A stretch of DNA of 64,000 bases, from assembly GCA_030180135.1 (NCBI GenBank), contig CM058236.1, positions 124,001 through 188,000 of the forward strand, in the 5' to 3' direction. Of the stretch, positions 21,617-33,025 are shown piece after piece. The translations under genes were made by a program, and so were the position numbers. This DNA is from Orychophragmus violaceus. Taxonomy: Eukaryota > Streptophyta > Magnoliopsida > Brassicales > Brassicaceae. The notes beneath the pieces were generated by a model. It had not been told where the DNA came from. It saw only the letters and a program-made list of their open reading frames with translations, and did not search any database. Every line of letters begins with the position of its first letter. Position 1 is the stretch's first letter.

Positions 21617-22352
21617 TGTTGGGAATCCGAGCCAATTCTACCAGATTCAGAATGCTCGCAAGTTCCCGTTAGCCTAGGATCTAGGGTCTAGTTAATTGAA
21701 TCATGAATCAGATCTGTGTTTACCTGGAGATTTGGCAGCGGAAGATTATGGCAACACGAGATCTGCAGCGCCCCAATCGTTGCGCCTCTACTGTTCAGTC
21801 CACACGCACACAAGCTGGAATCCGCCAGGATGCTAGGACCGGTGCTCGGATCTCCCTGGGACTTTAATTTCTTGAGGTTCTGTGTTTTCTCTCTGAGAAA
21901 ACACTCTCTTGTCGGCGTATTAGTCTCACAGGTCAAAATTACATAACCTCACTTATATATGTTGACTCTGTCATAAACCGAAACATCAGTTTCGGTTTCG
22001 CCACTGTGTCGACCGACACATCCACTGGTGTCGATCGACACAAGTCTTGTATCGACCGACGCACCTAATGATGTCGATCGATACACCTCTTTGAAACTTA
22101 TATTCGATGTGTATCCAATACACATCGACCAGACCATACGCCAATGATCAATCCCATATGGACTATGTCCAACTTGCTTAGGTGTGTGACCCTGTAGGTT
22201 CACATGATACCAGAAACGAGTTACAACTCATCTGTCATAAGCGGTTTCTAGCAAAACATTATGACTACCTAGTATCACATGAATTGTCCGATCTCGACAA
22301 TACAACTATCATTAGAGTTAGCACAATATGATTTCAGGACATAATCCCAACA
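21617..22352 (-). repeat. Copia-X 5' LTR, 736 bp
   Basis: It has TGTTGGGA at one end and CCCAACA at the other. Four alternating palindromes (22005-22085) sit upstream, in minus sense, of a TATATAAG near 21952-21959. The right target duplication is predicted as GGACC (22353-22357). Confidence 0.88.
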
Positions 22353-23135
22353 GGACCATCATACCTGTTCGCAGGAACAGTCGTGTCCGTTCGCGTAAAC
22401 CGCACGGACGAATGCGTACAACCGCGGGTCGCGACAGGGTCGCGGATCCAGGAACGGTTGGGACGTGGTGTTAGACGAACACGTATGACCGCGGGTCGCG
22501 ACAGGGTCGCGGATCCAGGAACGGTTGAGACGTGTAATGTCGAGGCCTATATGGTCGAGGTGAACCGGGTGGTAGCTAGGTCACAAGTGAGAGTGTCCAG
22601 CTGGCCCGGGAGGGACCTGAGGAGGAAATGGGGCCAAAGGGTCGATAACCATTCCTCGGACCGCGCATAATGCACCTCCTATGGATGGCAACACTCCGTA
22701 AGATGTTGGGAGAAAGGGAGGGCATGCGTGAAGGTGGAAGCAAGGACCCGGGGTCGCGAGCTGTCCACAGGCTGGGGGTCGAAAAGAGGTGACTGTAAAA
22801 CCAAGGACATGTTTTCCGTCGTGGGCAGCCTGGACATTTTGTTCGGGACTATCAGAGTGGGCGGGACGGACGGTCGAGGGCTCCGAAAGTGGATTGGGGT
22901 TAGGGTGACCGCGCGGCTACGGCCAAGGGTCAGCTAGGAAACCTCGAGTCCATGAGCTCGTGGAGGATTCAGGCATGGCCGTCTCCTTCGTTGTGATCAT
23001 TGGTCTGTCACTGGATCCCGCTTCTTCAAATGTTTTGTGGGTATTACATTTGGGGAAAAGGGTTAGGTTGCTTGCATTTGGAATGCGTAAGGACCTTAAC
23101 CAAGGTCGAGTCCTACGAGGAACAAAGGCCTGATG
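22353..23135 (+). pseudogene. gag: Decayed Ty3/gypsy gag, cut by Copia-C
   Basis: Residues around 22545-22670 match the Gypsy-1 gag stretch before the zinc knuckles (a DLRRKWGQ-like segment). Knuckle fragments follow in shifting frames with stops. The 3' part (22940-23090) matches the gag-pol junction: an I-T-G codon set followed by GTCTGT at 23003, and an acceptor-like GTAAG at 23087-23091. A 67-bp tandem duplication occupies 22421-22554. It is too decayed for function. Confidence 0.78.
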
Positions 23136-23808
23136 TGTTGGAATTGTGTCCAGTAATCTCGGTACTGTCTCTAGAAAGTAAGAGTATGTCAATGATCAGA
23201 CATAAGTCATATAATACTGGGGGTCATGATGGCTTGCTAGAGTCCGCTCATGATCTATAAGTCTTGGACTTATTGCCTCTATTATATGATCCCATATGGG
23301 TCACACGCCTAAGCTAACAGGAAAATGTGTAGGAATGGCTTAGCAGAAGTACGGTAAAAGTGCCAGGCATTTACTGTACTTAGAGAGAATAATTGGGTTT
23401 GGCCACTGTGTGTCGATCGATACACAAGGAGTGTCGATCGACACAGTGCGCGAACGCCTCGGAGTTAATTGGCCTTTGGGCCAAATGGCCCAAAACGAAC
23501 TGAACGAGTTATATAAACTTAAGACAAGTTCAGGTCGAAAACAAGCCCTAGCCGCGAGCCTCCTCTCTCTCTCTGCGCCGATTTCCTCCTGGTCTAGCAG
23601 CCTCTTCCTGCTCGGTGTGCGTGTGTGAACCTCTGGAGGAGTTACCTCTCGGTGGCTCTCTGATCTCTGACCTGTTCTCCCTTTCCGCTGCAATAAACAG
23701 GTATAAGGTGAGATCAACAATTGTTTCTATTCAAGAGAACCTAGATCCGCATGTTTAGGATAATCTGAATCTGAGAATTGAATCAGGATTGATCTAAACA
23801 TTCCTTCA
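23136..23808 (+). repeat. Copia-C 5' LTR
   Basis: It runs from TGTTGGAATTG to CCTTCA. A long inverted repeat at 23404-23448 is built from two TGTCGATCGA-type palindromes (right arm GTGTCGATCGACACAGTG). It lies about 60 bp upstream of TATATAA (23510-23516). Donor-like sites are at 23701 and 23708. Confidence 0.93.
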
Positions 23809-25454
23809 GTGGTATCAGAGCCATTGGTTCTGGTTTTTCTTGTTTAGATTCAAGTTTAGGATTGTTTTTCTTGTTTAAAAGTGTTTTGAATCAACTACTG
23901 ATAAGAGAAACCACTTAAGTAACAAGAATTGAAACCTAAACACACATAAAATCGCAGAAACCAAGCTATATGATTTGGTAGAATGCGTTTTTCATAAGGC
24001 AGTATCGACTGCGATCGCATGGATCGATCGATACGATCGCATGGATCGGTCGATACAGTCTATCGGCTAACCCTGTTAACGCGTGAAAGCATCGATCGAT
24101 GCAGGATCGATGCAGGTTCGATATTGGTGCATCGACCAATGCGGTTGGTGCACATCGATCGACACGGTTAGGGTTTTGGCTCGGTTCAGTGCATGCGTGA
24201 GAGCATCGATCGATACAGGATCGATGCACGATCGATGCAGGATCGATGCTAAGAGCATCGACCGATGTGGTTGATGGATCGATCGACACGGTTGGTCCAT
24301 CGATCGACATGGTTGGTTTAAGGCTCGGTTTAATTTTTGATTAAAATTAATTCGTCCTGGTTTAATAAACAGATTTAATAATTTTATTAAGTCTGGTTAA
24401 ACCGGGACAAGAAATCCAATGTCGAAAGAATTATTGGATTTAGTGCCTAAACCAGGATTTTCTAATTTGATTTGGTTGGACCAAATAAATTGAGAAAATC
24501 CGGTTTAGTAAATAACCGGTTGACAATTGTGGTCATCGTAGTAATTAAAATTTGGTTAGACCAATTTTAATGAACCAGACCGGTTATGTCATTTAATTGG
24601 ACAATTGGGTCATGTCTTGGACATGGACCAATTCTTGGGCCTCGGGCCAAGAAGTTAAAACAATTGGGCCAATTATTTGAGTCTTTCTTCAGATTAATTT
24701 AAAATTTATTTTATAAAGAATATAAAGTCGATTTTAAATTAAAGTTTCCGAAATTTTGAAATTAGAAAGTTTCTTATATTAGAAGTTTCTAGATTTGCAT
24801 GATTCGGATTTTAAGAAATTTCTAAAGTTAGAAAGTTTCCGTTTTTAGAAAGTTTCCAATTTTAGAAAGTTTCCAAAAATAGTAGGTTTCCAAAAATGGA
24901 AAGTTTCCCGAAATAGTAATCTTCTATTTTGGGAATGAATTTTAAATAAACCTACGAACCTCAAATAATATCAAGCGTTGGATGTCTTGTCCATTCTATG
25001 TCAGCTGTCGAAGCCCATTCAATTGTATTCATGGCCTTATAGTGTGAGGGTGTCTGCTTTTGCGTGGATAAGACGGTTTGTGATTCATAAATGTCATTGG
25101 GAGTCCCAGACATTAATGATTACATGACTGTATAGTCTGGTTTTCTTGACTGGGCCATCGGGAGTCCCGGGCCTTGAGACATCAGAGTGGATTGGGCCTC
25201 GGGCCCAGATTCACAACCAAGAGTTATATCACGGATATAATTAGCCGATATAGGGCTTACCGATATAAGCTAAAGTTGGGTGACGGCCAGTGGCCCACTT
25301 TGATCTTAGTTATATGTGGATCTTGGAATCATTATATTCTATTGAGGGTAACTTATGTTATTGAATATAATGCGTGATTAATCATATTAAATTTAATACG
25401 AGATTAATCATATTGAACATATTAACTAAAATCCTTTTATCTTAATTTTCAGTT
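23809..25454 (+). other. Copia-C leader, probable 5'UTR intron
   Basis: The primer site TGGTATCAGAGCC is at 23811-23823. A block dense in ATCGATCGAT motifs (24000-24310) and AT-rich sequence follow. The conserved pre-gag stretch ends with TTTTCAG (25446-25452), two bases before the gag ATG. A 67-codon frame (25174-25377) is conserved in B and F and shorter in D. Confidence 0.65.
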
Positions 25455-26474
25455 ATGACTAGCACAAACAATCAAAACACTTTCTCGATCCGGTCTGTCC
25501 TTAAGATGGACAAGCTGAACGGATCAAATTTCTTGACTTGGTCGCGGAACCTGAGGCTAGTCCTCAGACAGGAGAGAAAGGACTATGTCCTTGAGAGAGC
25601 TCTCCCCGTGAGGATCGGGTCCAATGCTTCTCATGCAGTATATGATGCTTGGAATAAGCATTATAATGATGCGGTAGATGTGCGTGGTCTGATGTTGGCT
25701 ACCATGGACTCAGATTTGCGGAAGCAATATGAGAACATGGAGTCGCCAATAGAGATGATCAGCAGCCTGAAATTGAAATTTCAGGAGCAGGTAAGAGTGG
25801 AGAGATACCAGTTGGTTAAGTCTCTCACTAGCTGCAAGCTACCAAATGATCATCCAGTGAGTCCTCATGTCAGTAAAATGATGGGTTACATTGATAACCT
25901 GAGGAAACTGGATTATCCAGTTAGCCAAGAATTGGCAACTGAGATCATTCTGCAGTCACTGCCGTCAAGCTATGATAAGTTCAGAAGGAACTATATCAAG
26001 AAAGGCTTAACGAAGACGCTGACTGAACTGCATGATATGCTCAAGACAGTTGAGCCAAACGTGAAGAGTACCCTGTACAATCTCATGAACGAGAAGGGTA
26101 GGTTTACTAAACCTAATGCTGACAAGGGTGAAGACAAAGTTGTCCAGATTTTGAATCATGGCAAGCGTGTGTCTTCTGAGCCCGAGTCAGATACCTCTTA
26201 CGTTGGTAAGTGCTGCTACTGTAAGGAGACAGGGCATTGGAAGAGAGATTGCATTAAATTCATGGAAGATGATGAGGAGTTAAAGTCGATGTATGCGACT
26301 ACTTCCTCAGGTATTCATGTTATTACTTCAAGTTTTACCTTAAAGGTATTGGATACTGGTTGTGGCACTGATATTTGTGATAATATGCAGAGCTTAAGCA
26401 ACAGTAGAACGTTGAAGGAAGGGCAAGTGAAACTACATGTCTGGAAGGAGCTTGGGATGCTGCCTCAGCCGTAG
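25455..26474 (+). CDS. gag: Copia-C gag, 339 codons, with protease remnant
   Basis: This is a full copia-type Gag: a UBN2-like domain in the first 200 residues, a basic linker, and the knuckle CCYCKETGHWKRDC. The start of a protease (LDTGCGTDIC) then breaks off at a frameshift shared with Copia-F. It probably forms particles and packages RNA but cannot supply enzymes. The start is fixed by the acceptor-like site and by conservation in B and F. Confidence 0.92.
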   Translation: MTSTNNQNTFSIRSVLKMDKLNGSNFLTWSRNLRLVLRQERKDYVLERALPVRIGSNASHAVYDAWNKHYNDAVDVRGLMLATMDSDLRKQYENMESPIEMISSLKLKFQEQVRVERYQLVKSLTSCKLPNDHPVSPHVSKMMGYIDNLRKLDYPVSQELATEIILQSLPSSYDKFRRNYIKKGLTKTLTELHDMLKTVEPNVKSTLYNLMNEKGRFTKPNADKGEDKVVQILNHGKRVSSEPESDTSYVGKCCYCKETGHWKRDCIKFMEDDEELKSMYATTSSGIHVITSSFTLKVLDTGCGTDICDNMQSLSNSRTLKEGQVKLHVWKELGMLPQP

Positions 26475-29016
26475 AGTTTTTCACTTATAGATCCCTTTGA
26501 GGCTTGGTTTTGTATTAAGTAATTGCTACAATGTACCTGCTTTAAGCAGAGTTGTCTTTCATTTTCTTGTAAGAATTTGAATGTTTTTCATTTTGATAAA
26601 AGACAAGTTTTGTTCTTTTGATCTTAATGAAATATTAATTGTAGCACCCTATTCATGGAATGGGTTTTATATCTTAAACCAAAGAGTGCCTAAATGTAAC
26701 ATAAATACCGAATTGGTTTAAATCTGATGAATTAAACCTGATTTTTCTTGGCATAAAGTCTTGGTCACATAGAGTAAGTCGGATTCAGAAATCCCATAGT
26801 CATGGACTGTTGGGCTCATTTGATAAAATATCTTATGAGACTTGAATTCTGTTTACTAGACCAAAAGGTAAAGGGCCTATCTCAGCCGAGCTAGAGAAAG
26901 GCCCAAAGGCTTAATTGGACCTGGAACATACTCATGTATGTGGCCCAATGAGCAGTAATGCCAGAGAAAATCTCCTGTACTTCATTGTCTCTACTGATTA
27001 CTTCAGTGAGTGTGACTGTGTTCATTTCATGAGACACAAGTCGGAATTCTTTGACATGGTCGAAAGAGTTCCAGAGTGAAGTATAGGATATAAATGACAA
27101 AAGTATTAAGACTCTGGATTAAATCACGAGTGAGAATACTTAAGTCATTGATTGTGTGATCATCTGAATGAGTGTGAAATCGTTTCACAGCTCATTTCTC
27201 CTGAAAACCTGAAGGTTTTTTCTGTGAGAAAGAATCAGATCTTATTAGAAATGATTAAAGATGAGTCACACGAATCTTCCATGATATTATTTAAGAATAA
27301 CGCTCTAAAATATCTAAGTTTACGCTGAAATAGTTCCACAAATATCAGTTGAAAGACACCACGTAAATGTGGATTGGAATCGATCCAAATTCGTCTTTAC
27401 TGAGTATTTGTAGTTGTACTACTTCGCTGGTTGTCCGAAGGAAACCAAGGCTTCTTACTTTTACGTCCATTCTGTTTTCTAAGAAGGGAAGTTATTTTCC
27501 AAGAAGAACAGTGGGAGTAAAAGTATAACTCGAAGAAATTCGAGAAATACAGGAGGCTGCTCAACCTGTTGAGGGAGAGCAGCGGAAGGATTTACAGATT
27601 TCTGTAGAATCTACACCTGTGGAGCCTTGTACGAAGGAAACCAAGGCTTGTTACTTTTACGTTCATTCTGTTTTCTAAGAAGGGAAGTTATTTTCCAAGA
27701 AGAACAGTGGGAGTAAAAGTATAACTCGAAGAAATTCGAGAAATACAGGAGGCTGCTTTACCTATTAAGGGAGAGCAGCGGAAGGATTTACAGATTTCTG
27801 TAGAATCTACACCTGTGGAGCCTGAAGTTCGCAGATATGAATGAATCAGTTACTAATCCGAGAGTGATTTCTCGTCATTAGTTGAACCTGATAATCATTG
27901 AAAGTTCGCATGATCTGATGATCATTGAAAGCGACGAATCTGCGAAATTCAAAGAAGCGAAAGTGAGCCCGGACTCCGAAAAATTACATTTTATGTAAGT
28001 TAGCCTCATCGATCCATTCATGGATGGAAGCAAACATATCGGAGTTGGAATCTTCGTTCTGTTGAAATAGTCAAGGTTTTGACTTGAACAGGAACGAAGC
28101 GGAACTGTGTGTTTACTAATAGATTAGTGGGAGCGATATTGCATTTCTCATATTGTATGTCGATGACATACTGATTCTCGATGATGACGTCCCAACGCTG
28201 TAGTCGGTAAAGGACTAGCTTGGGAGTTGGTTTAATGATTGACATGGGTAAAGCCACGTAGTTCTTGGATTTTGGATCTAAAGATAGAGATCCAAAAGAG
28301 CTGATAGGACAAAGTCAGATTCTTAAATTGACAAAGTCCTACACGTTTTGAGCAATCCAAGAAGGGTTTTATGCCAATGTCACATGGCAATACGTCAAGC
28401 AAGAAGCAGTGTCCTACGATAACTGCTGAGCTTGAAAGCATGGATAGGATTCCATATGCGACGGCAATTGGATCTATCATGTATGCCATGAAACGTACTT
28501 GTTTGATGTTGCTTTAATGTTAAGCAAGACAAGTAAAGACCAGTCAAATCCAGCAAAGAATCACTGGATTGCCGTAAAGAATATCCTAAAGTATTTGAGG
28601 AATACTAAGGATAAATTCTAGAGTTACGGAGAAAGTTAGGTGCTACGAGTCGGTAGAGTCTGAAAGGCAAGTTTCCAATAGACAAAGATGATTTCCGATC
28701 ACAGTCCGGTTATATCTTGTGTCTATCTGGCGGTGCAAGGCACTGTTGCTGACTCAATGACTTAAGCTGAACATTTCGCAGCTTGGGAAGTGGCGAAAGA
28801 GGTTGTTTGGAAAGAAGAGTTCGTCACTGAACTTGATGTGATTCCCAGCATAGATGAGACTAGCTGCACATCAGAGGTCCAAACACCTTGAGGATAGGTA
28901 TAACCTATTCCGTAAGATAAATGACAGAGATGTTAAGTAGATCAGCAAGTTTCAACGAATGAGAACGTTGCTAATCTATTAACGAAGCCACTCCTTAGCC
29001 CTAAGCACGAGTCGCG
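26475..29016 (+). pseudogene. pol: Copia-C degraded pol with 196-bp tandem duplication
   Basis: Integrase fragments lie near 26930-27070, a YVDD-type RT motif near 28160 and RNase H fragments near 28560-28830, all with stops. Units 27436-27631 and 27632-27827 are a direct tandem duplication absent from B and F. Copia-D interrupts the end. Confidence 0.85.
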
Positions 29017-29655
29017 TGTTGGATAGTTCAGTTGATCCTGATTCAATTCTGATATTGATATCAACCTAAACATGCATCAGATCTAGGTGTTCTTATTTAG
29101 AATCATAACATGATCTCACCTTTTACCTGTTTGTTGCAGCGGAAGGATTTGAACAGGTCAGAGATCAGATAGATGCACCGAGGGATGAATCCTCCAAAGG
29201 CTCACACACGCAATCACAGGAAACTGGCTGCTAGACCGAGCTAAGGGAGGCGCCAGAGAGAGAGAGTTTTCGCGGCTGGGATTAGGGTTGGGAGAAAGAG
29301 ACTTTGGCTTTTAGTTTATAAAAGCCTTCTCTTTCTCTTTTGGGCTTTTGGGCCCAAAACACCAATCTGATTAAATCTCATTTAATCAGACCCGTTAATC
29401 TTTCTCTCTTAGTACGACAAATGCCTAGCACTTTTGTCGTACTTCTGTTAAGCCGTTCCTACTTTATTTCCTGCTAGCTTAAGCGTGTGACCCATATGGG
29501 ATCATACAATAAAAGCAATAAGTCCGAGACTTATAGATCATGAGCGGACTCTAGCAAGCCATCATGACCCCCAGTATTGTATGACTTATGTCTGATCACT
29601 GACATACTCTTACTTTATAGAGACAGTACAGAGATTGCTGGACACAATTCCAACA
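29017..29655 (-). repeat. Copia-D 3' LTR
   Basis: It runs from TGTTGGATAG to TTCCAACA on the plus strand and abuts the polypurine tract at 29656-29674 (minus-strand AAGTGGGAGAT). Confidence 0.95.
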
Positions 29656-30509
29656 ATCTCCCACTTGAACTGGAATCTCTGTATTCATAATCCCTTTCGT
29701 CTCAATATCTCGATTAGTCATAAGGCAAGATTAGTGTCATCCTTATAAAGCCTAATCTTGTTCATCGGACTCTGATTTGATACTGACAATCCAAACGACT
29801 CGGGAAAGTCCGTTTGAGCATGGCCATGCGTTTTCCAGTATTCAAATCTCCGATTGGCCTAGAGATATTCACTCCATTTATATTGGAGGGACAAATCCCA
29901 TCTTGTTCCATCACTGTAAACTACTTATTTCATGATGTACCCAAACAAGGTCCTTATAACTATCGCAGAATGATAGCGTTAGACAATGATCAAAGTGCAT
30001 CAGTCCATATGCAGTCACATGCATGCGAACTCAGGTCTAAGGACTATACTCTATAGTCGTAGTAAGAATCTCTTATGACACAGATATAAATATCCTGAAG
30101 AGTTCTTATAAGCGGGTCTTGTCCGGTCGTATGTTCCCAACATACACCTATGTACTGACTTTGATGCCGTGCATCTATGACACATTAAGACTTTGTCATA
30201 AGTCACGTACCAATCTAGTCTCTCACGGTTGTTGTTGTTCGAATTTCAACAACCTTCGACTAGGGACAGGATGATATAAAACATCTATCAAATATAGGGT
30301 CTCATGATCAAGCTAAATGACTTTGATGACTCAAGATCAAGTCATTTACTTCGATGACCTATAAAATGGTTCATATCATTTTGGAACGATTATTTCATCA
30401 CAGTTAAAATAATCTTGAAATAATAATTTCATTAAACATAAAATAATGTTTTACAAGAACATATCAAATAACTAAAATAAAGCTCTCAAAACTCCCACTC
30501 AAATTTAGA
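29656..30509 (-). other. Copia-D 3' noncoding region
   Basis: About 850 bp between the pol stop and the polypurine tract. It is conserved with B, C and F. An open frame of 80 codons runs antisense to the element (29814-30056, plus strand). Confidence 0.75.
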
Positions 30510-32549
30510 TTACATTTCAATGTTTCTAATGCCTACAGCTTCAGTCAGTAACTCGAGCTTAGGCCTTGGGAGTGGCTTTGTCAACGGATCAGCGACATTA
30601 TCATCTGTCGGAACTCGGCTGATCTTGACTTCCTTTCTATTAACGATGTCACGTATCAAGTGAAATCTTCTTTGAACATGCTTGGATTTCTGGTGTGATC
30701 TTGGTTCCTTTGCCTGAGCTATAGCACCATTGTTGTCACAAAACATTGCCAGAGGCTCAGCCGCATCTGGTATCACACCTAGTTCCATAATGAACTTTCG
30801 TATCCAAACAGCTTCCTTCGCTGCTTCTGAGGCGGCGATATATTCAGCTTCTGTAGTGGAATCGGCAACGGTGTCTTGCTTGGAGCTTCTCCAACTTACT
30901 GCACCGCCATTCAGACAAAAGATATAACCGGACTGTGACCGGAAATCATCTGTGTCTGTCTGGAAACTTGCGTCCGTGAATCCACTGACTTTAAGCACAT
31001 CACTTCCACCGTACACCAAGAACTTATCCTTAGTATGTCTTAGATACTTCAAGATATTCTTTACGGCAATCCAATGGTTTTCACCTGGATTTGACTGGTA
31101 TCTACTCGTCATGCTCAATGCATAAGCAACATCAGGACGAGTACAGATCATGGCATACATAACAGACCCTATTGCAGATGCATAGGGAATGTTCTTCATA
31201 CGCTCGAGCTCAGCAGCCGTCGTAGGGCTCTGCTTCTTGCTTAGCGTTGTGCCATGTACCATTGGCGTGAAGCCCTTCTTGGAATCTTTCATGCTGAATC
31301 TCTGTAGGACTTTGTCAATGTATGAGTCTTGACACAAGCCTATCAGCCTCTTAGGTCTATCCCGATAGATCCTAATTCCAAGAACGTATGCGGCTTCACC
31401 CATGTCTTTCATGGAAAAACAACTTCCAAGCCAGTCCTTTACAGACTTTAGCATTGGAACGTCGTTTCCGAGAAGCAGTATGTCATCAACATACAGAATA
31501 AGAAAAACGATTTTGCTCCCACTAGTTTTCTTATACACGCATTGTTCTTCTTCGTTTCTGATAAAGTCAAATTGCTTGATTGCTTCATCAAAACGAAGAT
31601 TCCAGCTCCTCGATGCTTGCTTCAATCCATAAATGGATTTATGAAGCTTGCATACTTTCCCAGCATTCTTTGGATCTATGTAACCGTCAGGTTGTGTCAT
31701 GTACACATCCTCTTCCAGAATTCCATTCAGGAAGGAGGTTTTCACGTCCATCTGCCAAATTTCATAATCATGAAAAGCTGCAGTTGCTAGTAGAATCCGA
31801 ATAGATTTCATCATAGCCACTGGTGAATAGGTTTCATCGTAATCCACACCGTGAACTTGTCTGAAACCTTTTGCCACCAACCTGGCTTTATAAATCTGGA
31901 CATTTCCATCCACGTCAATCTTCTTCTTGAAGATCCATTTGCACTCGATGGCTTTTACACCAGCAGGCAAATCAACCAACGAAAAGACTTGATTGACTGA
32001 CATGGAGTCCATTTCGGAATCAGTGGCCTGGCGCCACTTTGAGGAATCTGGGCCCATCATGGCTTGATTGAAGTTCGATGGTTCATCACCATCAATGATC
32101 AGAAGATCATGACAGTCAGTCACGAGGAATCCTTGATATCTCTCGGGTTCGTGACGGATCCTCCCGGATCTTCGAACTTCAGGTACCACAGGTTCAGGTT
32201 CTACAATTTCTTGTAGGGCCTCCTCCTGCTCTTCCTCATTAGGCTGAGCAGTATCCTGTTCATCTTGAATTTCTTCAAGCAGTACCTTACTCCCACTGTC
32301 TTTCTTAGAGAGAAACTCTCTCTCAAGAAAGTTACAATCCCGGGCAACAAAGATCTTGTTCTCGGAACGTAGATAGAAGTAATAAGCCTTGGTTTCCCGT
32401 GGATAACCAATGAAGTAGCATTTGTCAGATTTTGGTGTAAGCTTGTCTGAGATTAATCTCTTGACATAGGCTTCACATCCCCAAATTCTGAGATAAGACA
32501 GCACTGGAGCCACTCCAGTCCATAATTCATATGGTGTCTTTGCTACTGC
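30510..32549 (-). CDS. pol: Copia-D pol segment: reverse transcriptase and RNase H
   Basis: The segment is open to 30510. Counting from the Met at 32513, the RT domain spans about 170-410 with the catalytic D in WQMDVKTSFLNG (256) and YVDD (341-344). RNase H follows (TDAS near 515, STTEAEY, and CDNNGAIA). It joins the integrase segment by a +1 frameshift in a run of five T on the plus strand (32550-32554). No internal stops occur, and all catalytic motifs expected for Ty1/copia RT and RNase H are present. Confidence 0.92.
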   Translation of the reverse strand, partial: AVAKTPYELWTGVAPVLSYLRIWGCEAYVKRLISDKLTPKSDKCYFIGYPRETKAYYFYLRSENKIFVARDCNFLEREFLSKKDSGSKVLLEEIQDEQDTAQPNEEEQEEALQEIVEPEPVVPEVRRSGRIRHEPERYQGFLVTDCHDLLIIDGDEPSNFNQAMMGPDSSKWRQATDSEMDSMSVNQVFSLVDLPAGVKAIECKWIFKKKIDVDGNVQIYKARLVAKGFRQVHGVDYDETYSPVAMMKSIRILLATAAFHDYEIWQMDVKTSFLNGILEEDVYMTQPDGYIDPKNAGKVCKLHKSIYGLKQASRSWNLRFDEAIKQFDFIRNEEEQCVYKKTSGSKIVFLILYVDDILLLGNDVPMLKSVKDWLGSCFSMKDMGEAAYVLGIRIYRDRPKRLIGLCQDSYIDKVLQRFSMKDSKKGFTPMVHGTTLSKKQSPTTAAELERMKNIPYASAIGSVMYAMICTRPDVAYALSMTSRYQSNPGENHWIAVKNILKYLRHTKDKFLVYGGSDVLKVSGFTDASFQTDTDDFRSQSGYIFCLNGGAVSWRSSKQDTVADSTTEAEYIAASEAAKEAVWIRKFIMELGVIPDAAEPLAMFCDNNGAIAQAKEPRSHQKSKHVQRRFHLIRDIVNRKEVKISRVPTDDNVADPLTKPLPRPKLELLTEAVGIRNIEM

Positions 32550-33025
32550 TTTTTGATGGCGCTCTATTTAGAGTGAACACTGCTGTTAGCAGAGCATATC
32601 CCCAAAGGGATATTGGAAGGTCTGTGTGACTCATCATAGATCGAACCATATCCAATAAGGTCCGATTTCTCCTCTCAGACACACCATTCCATTGAGGTGT
32701 TCCAGGAGGAGTGAGTTGGGATACGATCCCACACTCTCTCAGATGATCACTGAATTCTTGGCTTAAGTATTCTCCTCCTCGGTCGGACCGAAGAGCCTTA
32801 ATGCTTTTGCCAAGTTGGTTCTGTACTTCATTTTGGAATTCTCTGAACTTCTCAAAAGATTCAGACTTATGTTTCATTAAATAAACATATCCATACCTAC
32901 TGAAATCATCAGTGAAGGTAATGAAGTACTGATAGTTTCCTCTTGCATTTGTGGACATTGGGCCACACACATCAGTGTGTATCAGGCCCAATAAGTCACT
33001 GGCCCTCTCGTTAGGTTTATTAAAG
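32527..33025 (-). CDS. pol: Copia-D pol segment: integrase core
   Basis: The integrase core has HTDVCGP with the first catalytic Asp, SDRGGEY with the second, and PQWNGVSERRNRTL with the Glu. It is separated from the gag-protease frame by one extra base in a six-G run (33025-33030, plus strand) and from the RT frame by one extra base at 32550-32554. Otherwise it is uninterrupted, so the lesions are either very recent or sequencing errors. Confidence 0.9.

Larger units (their letters stand above)
20638..22352 (-). mobile_element. Copia-X: 5' end of a Ty1/copia element interrupted by Copia-A
   Basis: On the minus strand the 5' LTR (22352-21617), primer site and first part of the leader are present. 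Its leader stops at 20638, where Copia-A begins. The remainder should lie left of the window, beyond Copia-A and Gypsy-1. It belongs to the same family as A and G. Confidence 0.85.

Noticed and set aside
22383..22670. A 95-codon open frame as a gene
   Set aside because: Its second half matches gypsy gag and its first half is the 67-bp tandem repeat, so it is a decayed fragment.
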